From the NCBI GenBank assembly GCA_023411175.1, contig JAEYPB010000084.1, positions 1-27,991 of the forward strand: a DNA stretch of 27,991 bases. The letters run 5' to 3'. The position numbers and the translations under genes were made by a program. Numbering within the stretch: the stretch's first letter is position 1; every line of letters begins with the position of its first letter. The notes beneath the pieces were generated by a model. The model ran no database searches. It was given only the letters and a program-made list of their open reading frames with translations, and was not told the origin of the DNA. This stretch comes from Bacillota bacterium (lineage in GTDB: Bacteria > Bacillota > Clostridia > Christensenellales > Aristaeellaceae). Below are positions 14,642 through 21,145 of the stretch, piece after piece.

Positions 14642-14861
14642 CGACGAGCCGAGTCACGGCCCCCTTTTTACCAGACCATCGCGCAATCTCCCCGCAGGCC
14701 GCTTCCATCGCGCGGCGGCGGTGGTTATAGGCATCCACGTTGCCCGCTCCGGCTTCGGCGATTGTTTTTCCATCCGGTAGCTCGAACAGCGCGTCGTATC
14801 CATCTTCCGGCGCACCGCGCAGGCGCGAAGACTTTTTGGGGAAGCCCATGTTACGTGCCAC
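14631..14861 (-). CDS. Small hypothetical protein, possibly truncated by the TIR element
   Basis: A 76-aa ORF that I do not recognise. It starts at a GTG one base after the tag stop codon, with GGAGG 7 nt upstream, so it looks translationally coupled to tag. An internal ATG is at 14849. It is hydrophilic, with a central LPDGKTIAEAGAGNVDAYNH segment and no membrane helix. Its last codons (VEKP and TAA) lie in the right inverted repeat of the GFA cassette, so the natural C-terminus may have been cut off by that insertion. The remainder is not visible on the other side of the cassette. Confidence 0.55.
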   Translation of the reverse strand: MARNMGFPKKSSRLRGAPEDGYDALFELPDGKTIAEAGAGNVDAYNHRRRAMEAACGEIARWSGKKGAVTRLVEKP

Positions 14862-14862
14862 C

Positions 14863-15426
14863 CTACACCCTCCTGAAATGGCACCCCGTCAGGTGGTCGT
14901 TGACCACGCCGACGGCCTGCAGGTAGGCGTAGACGATCGTGCTGCCGACGAACTTGAACCCGAGTTTTTTGAGATCCGCGCTGATCTGGTCGGACAGCGG
15001 CGTGGAAGCGGGCACCTGCTCCAGCCGCGCCCAGTGGTTGACGACGCTCTTCCCGTCCACGTAATTCCACAAAAACGCGTCCAGCGAGCCGTATTTCTCC
15101 CGGAGGTCGAAGTACCGCCGGGCGTTTTCGATGGCCGCGAGGACTTTCAGCCGGTTCCGGATGATGCCGGGGTTTTGAAGGAGCTGCGCGACCTTGTCCT
15201 CGCCGTACTGGGCGATGGCGGCGGGGTCGAAGTCGTCATAGGCCGCGCACATCGCGTCCATCTTTTTGAGGATGGTGGACCAGCTCAGCCCGGCCTGCTG
15301 CCCCTCGAGGATCAGCATTTTAAAAAGCGCGTGGTCGTCGTGAACGGGCACGCCCCAGATGTGATCGTGATAGTCCTGTTCCAGCGCGGACTTCTGCGCC
15401 CAGCCGCAGCGGATGATCTCCGGCAT
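14863..15426 (-). CDS. tag: DNA-3-methyladenine glycosylase I
   Basis: A 187-aa base-excision repair enzyme that removes 3-methyladenine from alkylated DNA. The zinc-snap residues are all present: Cys7, His20, His178 and Cys182, the same spacing as in the E. coli enzyme (4, 17, 175, 179). Family segments RCGWA near the start, HDHIWGVPVHDD, EGQQAGLSWSTIL and GFKFVGSTIVYAYLQAVGVVNDH are visible. The frame is open 18 codons further upstream, but the ATG at 15426 has AAGGAGG 7 nt before it and matches the family N-terminus. A promoter sits directly upstream. A small ORF is coupled downstream. Confidence 0.95.
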   Translation of the reverse strand: MPEIIRCGWAQKSALEQDYHDHIWGVPVHDDHALFKMLILEGQQAGLSWSTILKKMDAMCAAYDDFDPAAIAQYGEDKVAQLLQNPGIIRNRLKVLAAIENARRYFDLREKYGSLDAFLWNYVDGKSVVNHWARLEQVPASTPLSDQISADLKKLGFKFVGSTIVYAYLQAVGVVNDHLTGCHFRRV

Positions 15427-15448
15427 GTCCACCCCTCCTTTTGGCAGA

Positions 15449-15477
15449 ATTATACCATGCCAGCCGCCCGCGCACAA
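15449..15477 (-). promoter_or_regulatory. Promoter of tag
   Basis: On the minus strand TTGTGC (15472-15477), 17 nt, and TATAAT (15449-15454) with an extended TGG before it. It abuts the terminator of the upstream gene, so tag is its own transcription unit. Confidence 0.7.
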
Positions 15478-15479
15478 CA

Positions 15480-15503
15480 AAAGCCCCGCGCGAGCGGGGC
15501 TTT
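15480..15503 (-). terminator. Terminator between the DUF2798 gene and tag
   Basis: A 10-bp stem AAAGCCCCGC/GCGGGGCTTT with a four-base loop and T residues on the minus-strand exit side, 38 nt after the DUF2798 stop codon. The symmetrical A/T ends could act in both directions. Confidence 0.85.
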
Positions 15504-15540
15504 CAAATTATTCCCATCAGAGCGTTCCCTTCAGGCCTCT

Positions 15541-16116
15541 TTACGCCGCATGACCCTCCATTTGGCCCCGCGCCTTGATGTCCTTGGCAAAGATCCGCTT
15601 AAAGACGGTTCGGACGAGCGGCTGAATGAAGAACACCTGCGTAAACCACGCAAAGGGAAAGTTGAAGCATACGAGCTTCAGCCAGTCCGCCAGCAGCGTC
15701 GACACCTGGAACCCCGCATTGTACGGGTAATAGAGCCATGCGGCGACAAAGCTCATCATCGGGCACATCAGGCCCACCGTCGCGGAGATGATGGCCGTCT
15801 CAAACTGTGCAGGGTGCGTGGTGCGCGGGTCAAAGACGCGCGCCGCGAGTTTGAAGGAGAACGGGCTGCCGACGAGCATCTCCAGGGAGAACGCAAACGC
15901 GAATTCCACCACGACCACCACCCAGATCGGCAGGATGCGGCCGAAAATGTAGACGCCACCTTGCCGAGAAATGGCACCAAGGACGCTCGTGGTCTGGTTC
16001 ATGGTCATCAGAAGGCTGCCGTTGACGACATACAGGCTGTAGAAGACATACGCGTGGACGGTCACCAGAACGGTCAGAAGTGCAAAAACGGTTCGCTGGA
16101 ATCGGGTTCTCGGCAT
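15541..16116 (-). CDS. DUF2798 family membrane protein
   Basis: A 191-aa integral membrane protein with about four hydrophobic segments (near residues 10-30, 55-80, 110-132 and 148-168) arranged as two related pairs. The start MPRTRFQRTVFALLTVLVTVHAYVFY is typical of the DUF2798 family, which has no established function. The ATG at 16116 follows AAAGGGG at a slightly long spacing (12 nt). Further in-frame starts 22 codons upstream would add a Cys/Phe-rich stretch outside the family. It is monocistronic, with its own promoter (16266-16295) and terminator (15480-15503). The leader contains two ACATGTGT motifs that might be regulatory. Confidence 0.75.
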   Translation of the reverse strand: MPRTRFQRTVFALLTVLVTVHAYVFYSLYVVNGSLLMTMNQTTSVLGAISRQGGVYIFGRILPIWVVVVVEFAFAFSLEMLVGSPFSFKLAARVFDPRTTHPAQFETAIISATVGLMCPMMSFVAAWLYYPYNAGFQVSTLLADWLKLVCFNFPFAWFTQVFFIQPLVRTVFKRIFAKDIKARGQMEGHAA

Positions 16117-16265
16117 CGGAAAAACACGCCCCTTTGCAAATTTGCAAAAGCACGCAAAAAAACACATGTGTACCGGACGCACCCAATCACGAAAACTCGT
16201 TCCGTAATCAGATTTACGTACATAAAGTACTACATGTGTCGTTTGCGAGTATTTTGCTGAACCGG

Positions 16266-16295
16266 ATTATAGCATCTCCGGGGCGCCAATGTCAA
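16266..16295 (-). promoter_or_regulatory. Promoter of the DUF2798 gene
   Basis: On the minus strand TTGACA (16290-16295), 18 nt, TATAAT (16266-16271). The leader is about 150 nt and AT-rich. It contains ACATGTGT at about 16164 and 16232 and a loose ACAT...ATGT inverted repeat near 16218-16239. Confidence 0.75.
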
Positions 16296-16313
16296 GTGGA
16301 ATGCTCGTGGCCT

Positions 16314-16916
16314 TCACGGGCCTTCGCACCCCTCCCCCGTTTGTCCGCAGGGTGTTTCCGCCCAGTCGCAGGGCCCGCACAGCTCCAGGATCTGCTCCAG
16401 CTCGTGGTACAGCGCCTGCTCCAGAAAAGCCGCGTCGGCCAGCGTGCGGTTGACGGACTGGTTGAGCCAGAGCAGCGCGTCGAAGTCCTCGATGCATTCG
16501 ACCGCGCATTCCAGCTTATCCGCCTCCGCGTTCAGGATGCGGGTGAGCGCCCGCTGCGCCTCCAATACGGACCGGAGGAGGTCCTCGCAGGACTTTTCCC
16601 CCGGGCAGGGGAGCGCGGGCCTCCGCGCGCAGCGGGGCTTTCCGCAGTACGCGACGCACTCCGGAACACACGCCTGCAACGTATCGAAGTACCGGTATGT
16701 AGCGGGGCACCGGCCGTCGGATACTCTGTAGCGGCGCGCATGCGGGTCAAAGTACAGGCCCGTAATGCACATTCCGGGCGGTTCACACGCCGCCAGCGGG
16801 CACGGGCAATCCGGCCGCCCCTTCTCCGCGCACGTATCGGGCGCGTCGGGGCCGTCGGCGTCAAAGGCCATCCTCCGGCGTCGTCCGGCGCGCGCCTTTT
16901 TTGAAGGCAGGTTCAT
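16314..16916 (-). CDS. Cysteine-rich protein, first-paralogue type (spore-surface-like?)
   Basis: A 200-aa protein with a basic N-terminus (SKKARAGRRRR), a Cys/Pro-rich middle (residues about 28-108, with many Cys, such as CAEKGRPDCPCPLAACEPPGMC), and a C-terminal helical domain. That domain contains LEAQRALTRILNAEADKLE and LLWLNQSVNRTLADAAFLEQALYHELEQIL. The helical part matches the next gene's product in pattern. I recall similar domains in small Clostridia proteins and at the C-termini of collagen-like surface proteins, so a spore coat or exosporium role is possible but unproven. The ATG at 16916 follows GGAGGAG. The frame is open further upstream but that part is unlikely to be translated. 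No signal peptide or membrane segment. Confidence 0.75.
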   Translation of the reverse strand: MNLPSKKARAGRRRRMAFDADGPDAPDTCAEKGRPDCPCPLAACEPPGMCITGLYFDPHARRYRVSDGRCPATYRYFDTLQACVPECVAYCGKPRCARRPALPCPGEKSCEDLLRSVLEAQRALTRILNAEADKLECAVECIEDFDALLWLNQSVNRTLADAAFLEQALYHELEQILELCGPCDWAETPCGQTGEGCEGP

Positions 16917-16967
16917 CACTTTTCTCCTCCTGTCATGGCTCGGCGCATCCTGCCGGGTTGATCCGCA

Positions 16968-16997
16968 CAGGGGGCGCACCCTGAGCCGCGCCCCCTG
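16968..16997. repeat. Hairpin between the two cysteine-rich genes
   Basis: Nine-base arms CAGGGGGCG and CGCCCCCTG separated by 12 nt, in the gap of about 90 nt between the paralogues. There is no T-run on the minus strand, so it is a processing or partial-termination candidate, not a strong terminator. Confidence 0.55.
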
Positions 16998-17005
16998 CGA
17001 TGGCA

Positions 17006-17329
17006 TCATTCTTCCTCAGCGCAATTCGGGTGGTGTGGCCCGGGCGGGTTATGAGGACAGATGCACAGGCAGTCGTCAAACAGTTCCAGCTTGGTTTGCA
17101 GGATCATCTCCAGACGGGAGACGGAGTTGATCAGCCGTTCTACGCTCTTGTTGGCCTTGAGAAGCTCGGGCGGGCGGGTGCAGACGTGCGCAACGATTTT
17201 TTCCAGCTTTTCGGCCTCGGCACACAGAATGCGCCCCAGCGCGGCCTGCTCTTGCGCGACGGACTCAACCAGATCGCTTATCGCCTGACAGCGGCTGACG
17301 GGCCGCGGCGGCATGCAAGGTGTGGACAT
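17006..17329 (-). CDS. Cysteine-containing helical protein, second paralogue
   Basis: A 107-aa protein whose core is a helical domain: VESVAQEQAALGRILCAEAEKLEKIV, then LLKANKSVERLINSVSRLEMILQTKLELF. It is flanked by Cys/Pro-rich ends (CMPPRPVSRC at the N-terminus, CLCICPHNPPGPHHPNC at the C-terminus). The pattern A-L-x-x-I-L-x-A-E-x-x-K-L and N-x-S-V is shared with the 200-aa neighbour, so the pair arose by duplication. ATG at 17329 with GGAGGG 7 nt upstream; 35 upstream codons are rejected. It is the first gene of the pair. I see no clear promoter, and none matching sporulation sigma factors. Function unknown; a spore-surface structural role is a guess from family memory. Confidence 0.75.
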   Translation of the reverse strand: MSTPCMPPRPVSRCQAISDLVESVAQEQAALGRILCAEAEKLEKIVAHVCTRPPELLKANKSVERLINSVSRLEMILQTKLELFDDCLCICPHNPPGPHHPNCAEEE

Positions 17330-17499
17330 TTTTATCCCTCCGTTTGCGGTGTTGGAAGGCTCGAAAAGGATTCGGCATTGCCTCCAACATAGACTATTCC
17401 GCGGCGCATCGTCGCGGCACAAAAGGCTGCGCAAGTCATGTGATGATTGAGAACGCGGAAAATCCGCCGCTCGCTCGCCACGTCAAAGCGCGCCCGCCC

Positions 17500-17527
17500 T
17501 TGCCGGCCGCGGACGTTGTGGTATAAT
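17500..17527 (+). promoter_or_regulatory. Extended -10 promoter upstream of the AT-rich islet
   Basis: TTGCCG, 16 nt, then TGGTATAAT, an extended -10. It fires toward the integrase-like gene. About 45 nt further on is a cluster of short inverted repeats (AACAAA...TTTGTT around ACGC/GCGT). This gap (17330-17740) contains no gene I can support; the stretch 17528-17680 could be a leader or a small RNA. Confidence 0.45.
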
Positions 17528-17678
17528 TAACTCAGCTTATCTGGATCTGATATTCCCGGTGGAACAAAACGCAAACGCCTTCGCGTTAATGCGGGGGCTT
17601 TGTTGTTAGTACAAGCGCTGCCTGCGACATATTTACTCACCCAGAGAGAATCATTTTGAATTTGTTTCTGTTCTGCTA

Positions 17679-17707
17679 TTGACAGGTAAATCACGCAAGC
17701 CTATAAT
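17679..17707 (+). promoter_or_regulatory. Consensus promoter of the integrase-like gene
   Basis: Perfect TTGACA (17679-17684), 17-nt spacer, perfect TATAAT (17702-17707), 33 nt before the start codon. A strong constitutive-looking promoter for a lone AT-rich gene. Confidence 0.85.
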
Positions 17708-17740
17708 GAAAGCGCCATTTGGTGTGAAAGAGGTGCGGCT

Positions 17741-18610
17741 ATGGATGCTAACTACAGCCAGATTCAGTACGTTTACCAACTGATGGGTGAACTTGAGAAG
17801 ACGATACCCGCCACATCGTGGAAGAAGTTTTATTCGTATAGGATCAGAAAGTTTTTTGAAGAGTACTTATCACAGGAGGAACATATTGATAGGCCTCTTT
17901 CCGCTATTACCGAAATCGAAGTCAATAATTTTCTGAAGTCGTTGACATGCAAGCACAATGAGAAAGTCAATTATTATATGGCCCTAAAATCGTTTTTTGA
18001 TTATGCAGCAAAAAAAGGAGTGGCGCAGCCTTTTTATATAAAGGTGAATAAGTATGTGCAAAAAAGGACTGAAATTGAGTATATAGAAGAAAAACACACC
18101 AAAAAGATTGTTGATTATATATCCGGAATATCCGGACAGGAAAATTTGATTGAAAACCGGTTGTTGCTTGCGCTGTTCCTCTATACTGGACTCGGCCGAA
18201 AATATATATCCGGACTATCATATGATCAGATTAACGATAAAATGGATGCTTTTAGATTGAATGGCGTTGACCACGAAATTCCCATCAAAGAAGAATTGCA
18301 TCGCCTTTTAACGGTTTACTTTTCAGAGAGCGGAATTAAACGGACCAGAAGAATTTTCGACGTCGATGAAACTGCACTGAATTATCGGCTCAACGCTTTA
18401 TCAAAGGAAATATGCGGGAAATCCTACACACCTACTCAATACAGCAACACATTCATAAAAAAAGCACTCGGCGATCAGGATCAGTGCAAAAATATTTATG
18501 CCGTTAGTAGGCTGACAAACGAGTCTTTGTCAACAATAGCGAAGCATGTTGATGCTGCGCCGTCCTGGATTTTTTCAGAACAAAAGATACTTTTGGACAA
18601 ATGGAAATAG
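17741..18610 (+). CDS. Tyrosine recombinase-like protein, probably without catalytic activity
   Basis: A 289-aa protein with the layout of a phage-type integrase: an N-terminal helical SAM-like region (about 1-95) and a C-terminal region with LLLALFLYTGLGRKYISGLSYDQI (about 141-164), the place of the TGLR box. The usual Arg is Gly152, and the nearest Arg is one residue late. The H-x-x-R box region (YTPTQYSNTFIKKAL, about 229-243) has neither His nor Arg, and no Tyr follows in the expected final box (IAKHVDAAPSWIFSEQ). It may bind DNA without recombining it. The gene is AT-rich (roughly 40% GC), far below its neighbours, indicating transfer. The ribosome site is AGAGGTG. The assignment is by pattern, not by a strong motif. 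Confidence 0.6.
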   Translation: MDANYSQIQYVYQLMGELEKTIPATSWKKFYSYRIRKFFEEYLSQEEHIDRPLSAITEIEVNNFLKSLTCKHNEKVNYYMALKSFFDYAAKKGVAQPFYIKVNKYVQKRTEIEYIEEKHTKKIVDYISGISGQENLIENRLLLALFLYTGLGRKYISGLSYDQINDKMDAFRLNGVDHEIPIKEELHRLLTVYFSESGIKRTRRIFDVDETALNYRLNALSKEICGKSYTPTQYSNTFIKKALGDQDQCKNIYAVSRLTNESLSTIAKHVDAAPSWIFSEQKILLDKWK

Positions 18611-18657
18611 CCGATTGGTACCCGGTTTTGAATGTACAGTCGGCAAGGAGGGCGGTT

Positions 18658-19523
18658 ATGAAGCGCAGGGCGCTTTTGACGGCGGTTGTCACCACGTTTC
18701 TGTGGGCGGGCTCCTACATCCTGAACAAGCTGGCGTTTCAGGAGGGCATCGGGCCGCTGACCCTCTCCGGCCTTCGCTACCTCTTCGCGGCGCTCATCCT
18801 GTTCCTCTTGGGAAAGGGCGGAAAAAAGGCGGGCGGAACCGTCTCCCCCCTCCTGATCGCGCTGCTCGGCCTTCTCGGGTACGCGGTCGCCCAGGGGCTG
18901 CAATACGTGGGCAGAGCTACCTGACGCCCACGCAGTCCTCGCTGTTTTTGAGCGTGGGCAACACGGCGATGGTGATGCTGGCGGACCGGATGTGGCTTCG
19001 GGAAAACCAGACGAAGTGGGACTTTGCCAAGATGCTGCTCTTGATCGCTGGCATTTCGATGTACTATTACCCCTGGGGCGCGGGCGCGTTTTCGGCGGCG
19101 GGGCTACTGTTCATGCTCCTGTCCTCGGTGGGCTACGCGCTCAATATGACGATCAACCGCCGCCTCATGACCACGCGCAAAATCGAGGCCGGGGCGCTGG
19201 TCGCCCGGCCGATGCTGGTCGGCGCGTCGGTGCTGCTGGCGGCGGGGCTCGCGCTGGAGGGTCTTCCCGTCGTCACCGGGCGACTGGTACTCATCCTCGC
19301 CTACCTGAGCGGCGTCAGCGGCGCGCTGGGCTTCTATCTGTGGACGAAGAGCCAGGCGCACCTGACGGCGTTTGAGATGAGCGGCATCAACAACCTTCTC
19401 CTGATCGAGATCGCGCTGATGGACTTTCTCGCCTTCGGGCGGTCATTCAGCGCGCTGCAAATCGCGGCGATCCTCGTCGTCTTTGTGGCGATCGTATCAA
19501 TCCAGGCCTCCAACAAGAAATGA
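18658..19523 (+). pseudogene. EamA/DMT family transporter, frameshifted
   Basis: A drug/metabolite transporter-like protein of about 288 aa with ten predicted helices, split by a frameshift. The first part runs from the ATG at 18658 (AAGGAGG 6 nt upstream) through MKRRALLTAVVTTFLWAGSY to LQYVG and stops at 18924. The second part continues in another frame from about 18915 (SYLTPTQSSLFLSVGNTA) to NKK at 19523. Restoring one missing base near 18912-18914 joins them as LQYVG-x-SYLTPTQ, a normal EamA sequence. The rest is intact, so this is either a very recent mutation or a sequencing error. Solute unknown. Confidence 0.8.
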
Positions 19524-19527
19524 GCGC

Positions 19528-20328
19528 CTATTTTCTGTACGTCACCGCCATACGCCCACCCGCAATCCGGCCGACCAGGTAGAAGAAATGTCCCACCGGC
19601 TTTTTGCAAAAGGGCACCGGTACGCTTTGGTCGTACACCCCGCGCCTTCTCTCCCCGTCCAGCCAGTAAACGCCGTCCTCCGTTTCAAACGCCGTTCCCT
19701 TCGCGTAGTGGGGCGCCATGCCCCGAAACAGGTTGTAGGGGATCATCACCAGCGCCGAGGGGGCTTTCAGCCGGGGAGAGGAAACGTCCCGCCGGAAGGC
19801 GCGAACGGTTTTTTTCAGCCGCTCCCGCGTTTTATCAGAAACCCGGTAGTCGTTCCAGCTCATGGCGGCCACCGGGAACATTTGGCAGCGGTTGAAGCCA
19901 ATCCCCTTCAGAAAGGACGCGATGCTCTTCGCCGCCGCCTTCGCGCCAACGCCGCCCGCGGTGGTGAGGATCAGCGCCCTGCTCGTGAAAAAATGGGGCC
20001 GGTGCAGCATGAACGACAGGTGGTCGAACAGGTTTTTAAGAAGCGCCGTCTCGCGCATGTTGTAGGCGGGGGACAAAAGAACGACTCCGTCCGCCTCCTC
20101 GATCGCCCGGATCAGCTTTAGCGTGACCGCCCGATGGGGACATTTCTCATGCCCCAGCCGGAAGCAGGTGCTGCAGCCCCGGCAGAAGGGCAGCGCTTCG
20201 TCGATCAAATGAATCTCCCGGAACGAGGCCGAGGCGTCCTCCGAGCGGATCAGCGCCTTTGCCGCCTCGAAGAGCCGCCAGGTGTTGCCATCCTTGTTCG
20301 CTCCGCCGTTCAAAACCAGGTAATTCAT
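19528..20328 (-). CDS. Flavodoxin-like NAD(P)H-dependent oxidoreductase
   Basis: A 266-aa protein with a flavodoxin-like fold. The N-terminus MNYLVLNGGANKDGNTWRL resembles the FMN-phosphate loop of NADPH-dependent FMN reductases. SPAYNMRETALLKNLFDHL in the middle corresponds to the flavin-binding SPxY segment. A cluster CRGCSTCFRLGHEKC (about residues 49-63) resembles the Cys motif found in iron-sulfur flavoproteins and may be redox-active. The C-terminal ~100 residues lack obvious motifs. The start codon overlaps the TetR stop (ATGA), so the regulator and enzyme form an operon. The frame remains open upstream inside the TetR gene; that part is a shadow. Likely a regulated quinone, nitro-compound or stress reductase. 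Confidence 0.8.
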   Translation of the reverse strand: MNYLVLNGGANKDGNTWRLFEAAKALIRSEDASASFREIHLIDEALPFCRGCSTCFRLGHEKCPHRAVTLKLIRAIEEADGVVLLSPAYNMRETALLKNLFDHLSFMLHRPHFFTSRALILTTAGGVGAKAAAKSIASFLKGIGFNRCQMFPVAAMSWNDYRVSDKTRERLKKTVRAFRRDVSSPRLKAPSALVMIPYNLFRGMAPHYAKGTAFETEDGVYWLDGERRRGVYDQSVPVPFCKKPVGHFFYLVGRIAGGRMAVTYRK

Positions 20329-20888
20329 GAAAGCACCCCCTCGATCAACCGCCCCAGGTACGCGTCGCGCTGCGCCTTGTCGTAAAAATCGACGCCCAGG
20401 CTTTCCTTTAATACGTCCCTGCGCAGAAACGCGCTTTGCATCGCGGCGACCACCATAAAGGCCTTTTCCTTCTGCGCGGCGGTCATCTCCCCGCCGGAGA
20501 GCCGCCGCCCGAGGCCCAGCACCGTCCGCATGGTGTTGTCCATGGCCTTCGGACGCTTCATGTCGGACAGGATGGATATCCGCGAGATCCCGGGGTTGTC
20601 CATCAGAAAATCCATCACCAGCCGGGCCACCCGCGCCGTCTCCTCGGCGGGCGTGCGGCACCCCGCCACGTCCGGGCGGAAGGCGCCGATCATCGCGGCG
20701 ATGACCGCCTCGACGCAAACCTCCACCAGGTTATCCTTCGACCCGAAGTAATGGTTGACCAGCCCCACGCCCACGCCCGCCCGCTCCGCGATGGCGCGCA
20801 CCGACAGCCGCTCCACGTCGCCCGCCGTCTCGCCGATCAGCTCAATTGCCGCGCTCCGTATCCGCGCGCGGGTTTCGTCCGATTTCAC
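20325..20888 (-). CDS. TetR family transcriptional regulator
   Basis: A 187-aa TetR-type repressor with an N-terminal HTH (about residues 8-55, IRSAAIELIGE...VRAIAERAGVGVGLVNHYFGSKDNLVEV) and an all-helical ligand domain. Start is GTG at 20888 with GGAGG 7 nt upstream. It overlaps the flavodoxin-like oxidoreductase gene by 4 nt. A 19-bp palindrome lies in its promoter region, so autoregulation is expected. The inducer is unknown; control of the coupled oxidoreductase is the obvious role. Confidence 0.92.
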   Translation of the reverse strand: MKSDETRARIRSAAIELIGETAGDVERLSVRAIAERAGVGVGLVNHYFGSKDNLVEVCVEAVIAAMIGAFRPDVAGCRTPAEETARVARLVMDFLMDNPGISRISILSDMKRPKAMDNTMRTVLGLGRRLSGGEMTAAQKEKAFMVVAAMQSAFLRRDVLKESLGVDFYDKAQRDAYLGRLIEGVLS

Positions 20889-20903
20889 AGGCGCACCTCC
20901 AGG

Positions 20904-20922
20904 AATTGAACATTGTTCAATT
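20904..20922. promoter_or_regulatory. 19-bp perfect palindrome, TetR operator
   Basis: AATTGAACA-T-TGTTCAATT, perfectly symmetric around one base. It lies directly downstream of the candidate -10 (20925-20930) and 16 nt before the GTG start of the TetR gene. Size and form are typical of TetR-family operators. Confidence 0.8.
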
Positions 20923-20924
20923 TC

Positions 20925-20954
20925 AAGATACCAGCGCGGCGCGCCTTACGTCAA
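20925..20954 (-). promoter_or_regulatory. Promoter of the TetR/oxidoreductase operon
   Basis: On the minus strand TTGACG (20949-20954), 18 nt, TATCTT (20925-20930). The palindromic operator follows at once, where it would cover the transcription start. Confidence 0.6.
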
Positions 20955-21029
20955 GTTAAATCGGGGAAAATTGGCTTTCCAAAGTACGGCAAAAAATTTG
21001 AATTAATCAAATAAATATTAATTTCTTAA

Positions 21030-21059
21030 TTGCCATTGGGCGGATGCACATGATATAAT
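21030..21059 (+). promoter_or_regulatory. Promoter of the NCS2 permease gene
   Basis: TTGCCA (21030-21035), 18 nt, TATAAT (21054-21059), preceded by a very AT-rich tract (about 20993-21029) that could act as an UP element. The leader is about 80 nt and contains GGTTTC...GGGAACC and GGGCGG-cat-CCGCCC hairpins. It matches no riboswitch I can recognise. Confidence 0.65.
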
Positions 21060-21145
21060 GACTGGGGTTTCGGCAGGGAACCGTTTTTTTGACTCTTACG
21101 GCTGCAATACGGGGCGGCATCCGCCCGACGAAAGGAAGATTCCTC

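Noticed and set aside
17521..18660. Attachment-site direct repeats flanking the AT-rich integrase-like islet
   Set aside because: I compared both borders and found no convincing direct or inverted repeat.
18546..19523. A single 325-codon gene starting at 18546
   Set aside because: Its first third is out of frame with the transporter and overlaps the integrase-like gene; the true protein starts at 18658 and is frameshifted.
20329..20718. Long N-terminal extension of the flavodoxin-like oxidoreductase
   Set aside because: It is a shadow within the TetR gene; the ATG at 20328 overlapping the TetR stop gives a proper flavodoxin-like start.
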